Below are positions 36,501 through 48,500 of a stretch of 64,000 nucleotides of DNA, piece after piece; position 1 is the first letter of the stretch, and every line of letters begins with the position of its first letter. The notes under the pieces were generated by a model. It did no database searches, was not told where the DNA came from, and was given only the letters and a program-made list of their open reading frames with translations. The stretch is from assembly GCA_007922225.1 (NCBI GenBank), contig ML680053.1, forward strand, positions 372,001-436,000, read 5' to 3'. Made by a program: the position numbers and the translations under genes. Source of the stretch: Emydura subglobosa. Its lineage: Eukaryota; Chordata; Testudines; Chelidae.

Positions 36501-39500
36501 ATTGGTGCGGCATGATTTCCCTTTAGAAAAGCTGTGCCGTCTCTTCCAACATATCATGTTCACCCATGTGCCAGATAATTCTGTTCTTTACTATAGTTTC
36601 AACCAATTTGCCTGGAACTGAATTGAGGCTTACCAGCCTGTAATTGCCAGCATCGACTCCGGAGCCTTTTTTAAAATCAGTGTCACCCTCCAGTCATTTG
36701 GTACAGAGGCTGATTTAAGCGATAGTTTACATACCACAGTTAGTAGTTCTGCAATTTCATATCTGAGTTCCTTCAGAACCCCTGGGTGAATACCATCTGC
36801 TCCTGGTGACTGTTTACATTTATCAATTTGTTCTAAAACCTGCTCTATTGACACCTCAATCTGGGACAGTTCCTTAGATTTGTCACCTAAAAGAATGGCT
36901 CAGGTGTGGGAATCTCCCTCAAATCCTTGATCTTCACTGCAGATGCAAAGAATTAATTTAGCTTCTCCGCAATAGCCTTGTCTTCCTTGAGCGCTGCTTT
37001 AGCACCTGGATCATCCAATGACCCCATTGATTCTTTATCAGGCTTCCTGCTTCTAATGTACTTGAAGTTTTTGCTGTTAGTTTTTGTCCTCAGCTAGTTG
37101 CTTTCTTGGCCTGTGTTAATAGGCTTTTACACTTGATTTGCCAGAGTTTATTCTCCTTTCTAAAGCTAAGAGTAAGATCCCAATCTAAGCTGTTATGTCA
37201 ATTAGCCATATTTAAACCCAGCACAATCTGGTTAAGCCCAGCAAATAAAGAGTCCAACACTCAGTTTAGACTATGAATCTAAGGCACGGTGTTTCAGAAT
37301 AGGTTTCACTATTGCATATGTAAGCAAAAATAAAAATATATTTGTAATAACCCCCACAAAAAAAGGTTTAGCTCTTATGAAGAGCCCCGTGGAACAGAAT
37401 CTGGCAAACAGGCACAGTAGAAAGCTAAAATCTCCCTCTAAGAGATCTGACAGAAGTATAAGGTTAACTGGTAATGATATAGCAGCAGTACTGGTGAAAG
37501 AAATATTACTCTGTACCTACAAAAAGGGAAAATCCTGTATTATGACTGATTTATAACAATAAAGGTTTCAAATCAGATTAGTATTTTTAAACTCTGGAAA
37601 TTGTGATAGCTAACAGGAGAGAAATTATAGATTGATTATCTATTTCTAGAATCAATGTTTTCCATCTCAAAAGACAGTATTTAGTGATGTACTCCAGAAT
37701 GTTCACTGGAGGGCAACAACATGTAAGTTGATTAACAGCACCATAGCATAGTCATTTTGTACAGCTTTTAGGATTTTTTTTCTCTTAATTGTTTGGAAAA
37801 ATTGGCAGTAAAAACTTTCTAGGGTTTTCATTTGGACTCATCTGACAAGACACCTGAATCTTATTTAGTAGATTATGTCAAACATGTTTTTTGTGCACTT
37901 GCATCACCTGCTGATATTCACAGAGCTCTAGGAATCCGATCCATGGTTTGTGCAGGATCTACAAGAAAAGCTGTTTCCTTCATAGCACCTCCACATTTTT
38001 AATGTAACCATTGAGGAAGAGGCACAAAATAAAAAGGTATTTACAGTGTAGAAGATTCCCAATCAAGTTATTACAATTTTTAACTAAAATCTAGTTCAAA
38101 AACCTCAAGTGCCAAATTAAAATAAAAATACTGTTCAAATCAATTTAAACCCCACTGAATAGGTTTCATGTCATAGAGCTAAACAAGCAACAGTTTTTGC
38201 AGCAAGCTCTCTGTGTTGGGGAAGGAGAGAAGCTGTGGCATTTCCAATAAAAAGGGATTCCCCTCCTCAAGGCAAAGGCTTGAGCTATTAGACCCATCTT
38301 AGGATACTGGATCTAAAAATTAACCTTGCAATCCTTTAAGGCTAGGGTGTATCATACCGCCTCTCTCAAGAACACCTCCCAGGTCTTCAGACAGACAGAC
38401 ATTACAGTCTGCATACTCAGCAACATGGATTACCAGGCAATGCACATGCTAGTCTGCAAGGTAGACAAAAGAGATCTAATGGGTAAACTGGCAGTCCCAA
38501 AAGAAGCATTGAGTAAAAATCTCCAGTAAACAGCAGCAAAGAGTAATTTGTGTCTGTGCTTTTTTGGAAGTGGAGGTAATGAGGCTACATGAAAACCCAA
38601 GACTATTAATTATTATAGCAATGGCTATTATATTCCTCCTGAATATAACACCTGGTGATTACAAGACAAACACTACACAAACCATACTTACTTCAAAGTG
38701 AAATCCTTCTTTAAATGCAATCGCCTTCAAAATTTTAGAGGAGACTGTGGTTGCTAACATGTAAATATTCTTCACATCAGCTTCTTTGTAGCTGTTCACC
38801 TTCCAGCTCCTGAACATCCACCACCCAAACAAAGCTGCCAACTCGTTGCCAGTGAACACCTTCCAACGACCACTGCAAACAGGATGACAGTGGACAGTTT
38901 AATACATCATTCTAGCCTGAAATGCAGCTCTGCAAACAGCACACCAACAGGGCTCAGCGTTGCCTGGTCTCAATAGTTTCAAGACCAAATTTTCTCTGTT
39001 TACAAGTAAAAAGAAGTGTTGTTTCCCTGTTACCAGCCCTTCAAGCAAGATAAATGAACCAGAAAAAACCTATCACTAATAATAATGTATCTGCAGTCCA
39101 CACTCCACCTTTAGTTACACCTGTGCAATTTCTTTGTCTTCAATGGGATTGTACTAGCGAAGGTGTGGCTAGGATCTGGCCTTGCTATTGGAATAAATTA
39201 ACAATTCTGTTGAGAATTCAAGTGTGCTGAATAGCATCCAGTTCACTCTCCCATAGCTGTACTGGTTCAGCAGAGATAGCAGGAGTCAAAGGGCAGTAAA
39301 TGTGTACAGTCATCAAAGGTGCGATGTTTACAATCACTCTCCATGACAGAGTTGTAGTGAAAGGGTTTAACTATTCTTGCTTAAAATGTCTCATTTAGAT
39401 AAAAACATAGGAAAAGATGAAGACTTTACCAGTAAAAAAAAAATCTCAATATGATTAAATATGTTAGGGATGGTGTAGTAAAATGGTAAATCTAAGTGAC

Positions 39501-42500
39501 AATCAGTAGAGGATGGAGCAGCTAGTTCTCCCTCCTTTTCTCAAAGTCAAAGTTAAAACGAAAGATCCCATTTCTTACTTCTCTTGTAGTTCTGCCACAG
39601 CCAATCTGTCTGCATCAGGATCAGTGGCCACCACCACTCTGGCGCTTTCTCTCTCTGCAAGCCTTAGAGACAACTCCTGAAAAATGCCATTTAGCCATTA
39701 TATAGAGAAAGTCAAATTCATTTGTAGACCTCAAGTGTATTAACTCTGCTGAAATTCACACACCCCCAGGTCTCTGGCTTCATTACATTAACATTTCAAA
39801 ACAAGTGGAAACCCAATTGCAAAACAAAGTGACTGAACTAAAGAAATAAATACCAGCACAGACTCTCCTTCTTCGGGATTTGGACATTTAACAGTTGAAA
39901 AATCTGGATCTGGATCTTTTTGTTCAGGCACTGGAATAGGAGGCTTAAAACCAAATGCTTTAAAAGCCAACTGGACATAGTCATGTCCAACGCCATGGAA
40001 AGATGTATGAATGAATTTCAAGTTGGTCTTTGTGTTCAGCTCCCTGGAAAGGAAAAGCAGCTTTCAATTAACATTCCAAGATAAGGTGACTGAAGTTTAT
40101 AGTAAAAATGCCCTTTCTCCAGATGTCTAAGGTGCCTTAAAAGAAGGTGTGAAAAGTAAAGTCTTAACTTTAGGCATTCAATAAAAATTGCTGGCTCACT
40201 TCTTCCTCACTCTGGAAACTGGGATCTTTACTCTACTTTGCTGCTGTGCTGTTGAAAGTCCCTAAAAATGAGACATTTACTTCCCTCTGCATCATACTCA
40301 TGCTCTTTATCAGCACCTTGAGAACTTTATCCCAGCTCTACCCTTGCCTACGTTCGTTCCCTCAGTTCTTCCTACTCCCGTCCCTATGCTTTACACAAGC
40401 TTCAATCCTAACCACTTTATTTGTATTTCACCCACTCCTGACTTTGCACCTTCTTTCTGAAGGCCCCACAGCTGAAATAGCCAAAATCAAAACACTGTAA
40501 ATCCACTTGGTCATGAAGGTTCATTTCAGGATCCGGAATTGTATGGGCGAGTGTGGCAATGAAGATACTTCACAGCATAGTATGTGATTAGAGGAGATTG
40601 TATCTGAGTTGCAGATCATTAGATGGTAGGATCTAACCCTAGTCATGCTAGGAAGCATTTATAGTAATGCAAAGAGATAAGATGGAAGGGGAAACAGACA
40701 ACGAAACAGGAAAACAAAGCGGATGGAAGTGAGTCAGAAAAGTTTTCCTGCCATAAGCAGTGCATATTGCCAGCTACAGACAGGAAGTGCGGCCCCAACA
40801 ACAGTGAGTCAGCCTGCTCTGCATGGCAAAAGCAGAAGGCAATGGCTACATCGCCTGATTTAAGGTAATGAAATCACTACATGTGGGGCACAAAAATATA
40901 ACACAGAAAAGATGTACAAACCCCCATTAATTTAGTCCATTCACAATCCCCGCCAAAGTTGATTGTACATAGCAGTGTTTCTCAACCTTTTTGATACGAG
41001 GGACCGGCTTCCTATACTGTGTCAGGGAGATCTCAGGGACCGGTCTCGGTCCATGGACCAGTTGTTGAGAAACACTTGTATATAGTGCTTTTCTAACCCC
41101 TATTTTTAAAGTTGGACCTAGATTTGTCATTGCTGGTCAGAAACCATTACACTGACAAGTTTCTGAAGTGAGCCCTTGGTTAGAATATGGAAGTTATATT
41201 TTTCTCATTCAGTACCTGTGATAACAGATCTTTTTCAGATCCTCCATATAGCTTTTACAAATTTCCTCCAGAGGATCTTGTGTAAGAGGACTGGTGTCGA
41301 CTAGATTCTCATTCCAGGAACCATTCCATGGTTCAACACATTCTTCTATACATTTTAGGATCTCTTTGTCATGAGGAGCTGTGATCTGAGCTCCATTTTC
41401 CCAATAAACCTAGCACAGAAAAAACTGACATTTAGAACTGAGTGTTAAATGGATGAGATTGAACCTTTATAAAGCCACATGATCTTATGATTACATAAGG
41501 TCTTATAGTAAACAAGAAACATGTTGCAAAGCACAATATCAGACTGGTCTAGTACTCAGGAACCTTCAGGATCACTCAGGCCAAAGTTTTCAAGTATCTA
41601 ATTTTAGACATGTAAATTCATAATTAGGGGGACCTGATTTCAGAGTTGCTGATCACCCATGCCCTCCAATGAAATCAGACTATGGATGCCTAAAGTCATG
41701 CACCTATGTTTTAAAATATTAATCTCAAAGTCCAACATGAAAAAAACCAACTGCCACTTTTATAATATTCTGCTTCCTTTAACCCTCCCCCCCTTCTCAT
41801 TTTTAGATAATAGATGAACGAGAGCTTGGGGAGGGAAACTACTTTAACTACTTCAGACATTACTTCAGCTGTTGAGTAGAGTAGTGTCTCTGTAATGAAT
41901 GGCATAGGAACAGAATTACAAACTTTGCCCTCATCTGTATTCAAGACCTATAGTGGACTTTAAAGTGGAAACTTCCTTGCTTCTGTTCTCAGAAAACTGG
42001 TGGTATAATTCAGAACCCAACAAAATAGAGCAAACAACCAATTATGTGAAATGATTTTTCCTTCTAATGGGTATAGATAGAAACACTCCAGATGAAACGA
42101 CATATATTACGTATTTACAAAGTGCCAGTCGCTGCAGCATCTAGGTGGCATACACTAGATATACTTGATAAATCAATTTACTCGTCACAAATTAACGAAA
42201 TTAAGAGCACAGGGCTTACCTTGTATCCATTGTCCTCCTTACGGTTATGGGATGCTGTAATCATCACACCAGCTACAGCTTTGAGCTGTTGAACAGCATA
42301 GGGCTGAAAGACAAAAGCAATTAAAGTTTATTTGTACTCTTGTCAGCTCCAAAGTAATGAAGGTGTAAAAGCCAGTTAAGGGGGAAGTAATACAGATTCT
42401 TAAAATTTCATCAGCTGATTTCAAAGATATTATTTGAAGAATTGGACAACCAGCACACTGTGTTCTGTTATCAGCAATGGATTGTGTGAGAGAGAGCATG

Positions 42501-45500
42501 ATCAGAGTTACTCTGTTAAATTAACATTCTCATAATACACTTCCAAAACAGATAATCTTCCAGAAGTACTCCCAGGCACACAATTTTTAAACAAAAACTT
42601 TTTATGGTGAAGAAAAGCTTCCATTAGACTGCACGTATTGAGGAGGAGAAAAAAATTGGAGCAGCTATCAAGAACTCCAAGGCCATTTATATCCATGAAG
42701 GACTTCACCAAAATATTTGGAAGGCTAACAAATATAGCTAAAAATAGATTTAAAAGTTATATAGCTAAAAATCACAATCCAGAAGGCAGAGAAGCCATCC
42801 ATCATAGATTGACAGTAATTTTGTTCTTCATTATGGAGAAATTAAATGATAAATACCAAGTTTATAGACACACAGGAGGTAGCAACCACAAGGAAACTCA
42901 ATTCAATGCATTAGGAATGGAGTTCATAAAAACACAAGCAAAATTCAGGAAATTGAGAAACCTAGTGAGATTATTTCTTTCCACAGTATCAGTCATATCC
43001 ACAAACTGGAGCCCCGTCATTAAAATGACTAATACATTAGAAATGCTGATCCAAGTGAAAGCCCCAGTGCTTGAGATATCTAGAAGTTTAAAGTGAACAA
43101 TACACTGCATAGAACAGGGGTGTCAAACATCCGGCCCACGGACCTTTTTGATCCGGCCTGCATCCGGCCAGTTTTTTTGAGACATGCTGCCGCCTAAAGT
43201 GAGGGCATTGCCGCTTTAAGAGATCTCTCTGCCTACGGCATTGCCGGTTTAAGAGTCTGTGAAATGTCTTAAAGTGTCGATGCCGAACGCAGAGAAAACT
43301 CTCAAAGAGGCAATGCACTCAGTTCGGCAACACGGTCCCTCGCAAAATCCCACCGCCAAAAAGGGCTGATGCCACGCCGGCGAAAAGGGGAAGATGGCCC
43401 GAATTTTTCGGCGGAGGGTGTTGCATGGCCCCTGTGAAGTGCAGTTTATGAGAATCTGGCTCATTACCATCTGCGAGTTTGACACCCCTTTCATAGAACA
43501 ATCGTTCATTTCCTCTACCTACCGCCGGGGAAGAGTCTATACGTCCCAATCCATGAATGCTCACATACAAGTAGACCCATTGAACTCAACAGAACTACTT
43601 ATGTGTATAATAATTTGTACGATAAAGGTATAAGGGACCTGTTTTCCATCTTTAATTATGGGCCAAATTTTGCTCTCTGTTTTACCCCAGAGAGAAAAGT
43701 ATCTCTACTTAGTCAATAGAGTTACTATGGATTTAATACTAGCATAACAAAACAGAATTCAGCCCTATGATTTCTTAAGTATTCCTGAGGAATCAAATGT
43801 TCTACCTCTAGTCTATTGTTCCATTTACACTCTGGCCTTTTGATAAGAAAAATATTTAGCTAAAAATAAGATGGCAGCCTTGATGAAATGCTAAAAACAT
43901 TAGCTGTGATAGAACAAAGTGTAAAAGACTTACCACAAACGGCGTAGGAACATATTTTGAAAACAAGTACACAGGTACACCTTTAGCAAGCAGGACTGCT
44001 GCAGTGAGCTTCGCAAGTCTGTTCAACAGGGAAACAGGAAAAATATTCAGTTACCTATTCTACACAATACTGTTCTAAAAGTCAACTCTTTTTCTGTTTT
44101 CTTTCAAGATGTTCTTATCACTGAATCATGAAATGTAGGGCTAGAAGGGACCTTGATAGGTCATCTAGCCCAGCCCCTGCACTGAGGCAGGACCAATTAT
44201 ACCTTAGACCATCCCTGACAGGATTTTTGTCTAACCTGTTCTTAAAAAGCTCCAGTGACAGAGAGTGACTAAAGAGTTGCTAGAGAGACAAGGCAGGTGA
44301 GGCAATAGATCTTTTATTGGACCAACTTCTGTTGGTGAAAGAGACCAGCATTTGAGTTTATACAGAGATCTTCTTCAGGTCTGGGAAAGGTACTGGCACA
44401 GCTAAACACAAAGTAGAACAGATTGTTTCACATAACGAATTAACATATGTTACAAGAGACCATTCAAGGTGAAGTGGGCAATTAACACCACTACAATTGT
44501 CAGAAAAAAGAGGGTTAGTGGGTTATAGATTGCATTAATGAGTCCTTAATCCAATGTCTTTATTCAGTCCATAATTTTTCATATCTAGTGTGCTGGTTTC
44601 CTTTGAGGATGAGGTCAGATATAGAGTGATCATTCTGTGAAAAGTGTTCATCCAAAGGTGATAAGATGATTTTGTCTTTTAGCATTTTTCTGTGTGAGTG
44701 CATTTGAGAGCAGAGTGACTGTCTTGTTTCACCCATAGTTGCTATTGGGGCATTTAGTGCACTGGCGGAATGAAAGGCACGTGAAGGACTCATGGATCTC
44801 AAAAGGTGTGTTGGGGGAGGGTGGTTGATCATCGTAGGAGTGAAGATATGTCTACAAGGTTTTGCATTTGTTCTCAAAGTGGCATGAGACACTGACAGAT
44901 GGTATGTCCTGGTCTGTAGGGAGCTTGTTTCTGATGAGCTAGGCAAGGTTGGGGGGTTAACTGAAGGCCACAAAGGGGTTTGAGAAAGATTTCGTTCAGA
45001 ATGTGGTCACCATCAAATATGGGTTGTAACTGTTTGGTGATACCCTGTATGTGTTCCAATGTGGAGTGGTAGGTGACAGCTAACAGGGGTATGGTCAGAG
45101 GAGTTTTCCCGTACTGCAGTAGGTTCTCCACAGGGTATTTGGGTGGCCTGTTCCATGATGCTATCTATTTTTCTGGTGGAGTGTCCTTGTTTGGTGATGG
45201 TGGCTTAAGTGCCTGTCTTGGACTTTCTCCTTGGAGGATATTCTGGGGTACCTGAGTGCCTGTCTGCAGAAAACATTTCTTGGTGTGTGTGGGGGGTGCT
45301 TATTAGATCTAACGAAGTAAGTGTGGTGATCTCGGAGTTTCTTGTGTATTCCATTGTTGAAGCTGTTCATGGTGTCCAGCTGGTGTGGGGGTGTTCTAGA
45401 GAGAGTTTGATAGATGGGGGGTGGTGAAGTTGTGGTGGAAATTTATGAATAAACATGTCATCAATGTATCTCAGCAATATCATTGGTTTCATGATGCATT

Positions 45501-48500
45501 TGTTCAGAAATTCTTCTTCAAGGGGGCCCATTAAGTGGTTGGCATATTGGGGAGCCAACTCAGTACCCATGGTTTGGGCAAAGTATCTGTTGTTGAATGT
45601 AAAGTTGTTATAGGTGAAGATGAAATGGATAAGTTTGGCAGTGTGTTTGGGGTGGATATCTGAGGGCTGTCCATTGTCTTGTAGATATTTGAGGCAGGCA
45701 GCAATGCCATCAGGGTGAGGGATGTTTGTGTATAGGAAGGTGACATTCATGATGGTAAGGACAGTGCTCTGAAGGAGGATGTTAATGTCGTAGAAGTCCT
45801 GGTGGAAGTCAACGTGTCCTGGAGAAAACCGGCCCTTTGTGTGGTGAATTGTGAGGATGTTTTCTGAGAGTCCTAATATTCCTTCAGTGAAATTGTTGTA
45901 ACCATTTATTATGGCTCTGCTTCAGTTCCCTTGTTTGTGTATCTTGAGAAGCAGGTAATAGGTGGTTGGAGTGGGATCACGAGGGATAAGGTTGTAGAGT
46001 TTCTCTTGGAATTGTTTGGGGAAGGAAGGATTTGATGATATAGAATGGTTACTTAACTGTAACTGTCGTTCTTCGAGATGTGTTGCTCATATCCATTCCC
46101 AACTTAGGTGTGTGTGCGTGCCACATGCACCGGTGCCGGAAAACTTTTTCCTCTAGTGGTACCAATACCAGCTGGCTCTAGCACCCCCTGCAGCGGTGTG
46201 CACATGCACCCACATATAAGCACCGCTGGCTCCACCTCCCTCTCAGTTCCTTCTTGCTGGAACGCCGACTGAGGGGGAAGGAGGGCGGGCGTGGAATGGA
46301 CATGAGCAACATATCTCAAAGAACAACAGTTACAGGTAAGTAACCGTTCTTTCTTCCTTGAGTGCTTGCTCATGTCCATTCCCAACTTAGGTGACTCACC
46401 AGCAGTGTCTCCAGAGGCAGGCAGGAGTACATCGATGTGACCCTTAAAGCACTGCTCTACCAAAAGCCAGCATCGTCTTGAGCTTGTTGCGTCAAGGCAT
46501 AGTGGGATGCGAAGGTATGCACCGACAACCAGGTAGCTGCCCTGCAGATGTCCAATATAGGGACGTGCACTTGGAAGGCCACAGATGATGCTTATGCTCT
46601 TGTTCAGTGGGCTGTCAGGGCCACCGGAGCTGTGACCCCAACTTGCTCATAGCAGGTCCGGATACAGGCCATAATCCACTTTGAGAGACACTGAAAAGAA
46701 ACAGGTAGACCCTTCATTCAGTCTGCAACCACCACGAAGAGCTGCGTCGACCAGTGAAAAGGTTTAGTTCTGTCAACGTAAAATGCCAGGGCCTGTGGCA
46801 CATCGAGAGAATGCAAACACCTCTCTTCACTGGAGGTGTGAGGCTTGGGATAAAAGACAGGTAAGAAAATATCTTGGTTAAGGTAGAAGTGAGTGTGACC
46901 CGCCCGTGCCTAGGGTAGCCACCTGAAAATGCAAAGGTCAGGGCAGGCTGTAAAAGGAGAGCAGATTCTCCCAACACTGGTGGGTGACACTGAAGGCAGA
47001 CTTCCCAACCAGCCACAAACAGTGCTTCTGATTCCCCACTGGTTATCAAGGAGCCAAAACAAAAATATACACAGCCCCCTTTACTGCATTCCAGTCTCTG
47101 GCTCCCAATCGGCCACTAGGTCCAGTAAAGAGATCAGTTATTTAAAACTCTATGCTCGTTACCAAAAAAGTTTCTCCTGACCCCAAAGGGTCAGCCACAG
47201 TACCAGATCAATATAAAAGTTTAGATCTTATCCAAAATACCATGCTGCCAGCCAATCCTTTAGTAACTAAAACTAAAGGTTTATTATAAAAAGTAAGAAG
47301 CAAACTATAAGAGAAATGTTAAATAATTAAAGCAATCAGACACATACAGTTGATTTGAAAGTTCATATATATCTGGTTTCTAGTAAAATTGTGGAGTTTG
47401 CAGGCTTGTATAGTCCCTCTGGTATACATCCACTACCTGGATGGGGCTCAGTCCTTTGTTTCACAGCTTCAGTTCAGTTCAGTTGTAGATGAGTTGATCC
47501 AGAGGTAGGTGAAGACTGAAGACAAAATGGATGTGGTGCAGCTGCCTTTTATGTCCCTTGGCCTTTTCTATGCTGCTTGTGGAAATTTACAGGAATGAGA
47601 TGTAGTACAGAGTCACATGAGTAAGTCCTGGTGACTCATCAGGTATATCCCTGGCTTCTCCTCCTGGGTCCCCTGTACCTGTGAATTTCTTAATGGGCCA
47701 TTAAGCAGGCTAGTGCTGCAGCCATCCTGTCTGGAGTGTCACCCAGACATAGCACAATTTGAAATACAGATCTATCAAACATATCCATAACTTCCATTAC
47801 ACACATAACACATGAACATAAACATCATCATCTTACTTAGCACATAGCCTTTCTAACAGTACCTGACATGGCATATCTCATTGAATTATTATGATTTTGA
47901 CATATTGATGTTAAATAATATAATGAATGCCCCTCGCCCCTCAATCCAGCCAGCGTCACAGTGAGAGACTACCTTAGGCAAAAAGGCTGGGTGTGGGCAT
48001 AGTTAGACTTTGTCCTTATAAGACACTGTGTAAGGTGCTTCTGAAGTTAATGCCCTAAATCTCGGAAACTCGTCTGGCAGACGTAATAGCCACCAGGAAG
48101 GCCACCTTCTAGGACAGGTATGTAAGAGAGCACGAAGCCATGGGTTCGAAGAGGGGTCCAGTGAGTCTGGAGAGGATTGAGTTCAAGTCCCACTGAGGAG
48201 AAGGCTCCCTTATTGGTGGGAAAAATCTTTCCAATCCCTTAAGGAATCTGGCTGTCATCTCGTGCGAAAAAACTGTTCTACCCTCTACCAAGGGGTGGAA
48301 TGCAGATATGGCCGACATGGACCTTGACAGATGAGAAGGCCAGACACTCTTGCTTCAGATGGTGCAAGTACCCCAAGACAGTGGAACCGATGCCTTCATC
48401 GGGGAAACACCATGCTCGGCAGCTCAAAAGAAGCAGCAGCCCAAAAGAAGAAGCCGCGCAAAAGAAGAAGCTGGGACTCTAACAACTAACTAACTAGAAC

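Larger units (their letters stand above)
44266..46067 (-). mobile_element. Penelope-like element, 3' part (RT and GIY-YIG regions)
   Basis: A Penelope-like retroelement in the same orientation as PGM2L1. In element order it carries RT remnants (45750-45367) and then a GIY-YIG-type endonuclease region (about 44830-44580), and ends in the terminal block GACAAGGCAGGTGAGGCAAT / TTTATTGGACCAACTTCTGT at 44285-44325. The upstream third of the element continues at 48797-49645. The interruption is a DIRS element inserted at 46068. Frames are broken. Confidence 0.88.

Noticed and set aside
42638..43096. 152-codon plus-strand open frame in a PGM2L1 intron
   Set aside because: It is antisense to the gene, shows no domain or signal, has AT-rich codons matching the intron's composition, and lies between two well-supported exons. 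A chance open frame is more likely.
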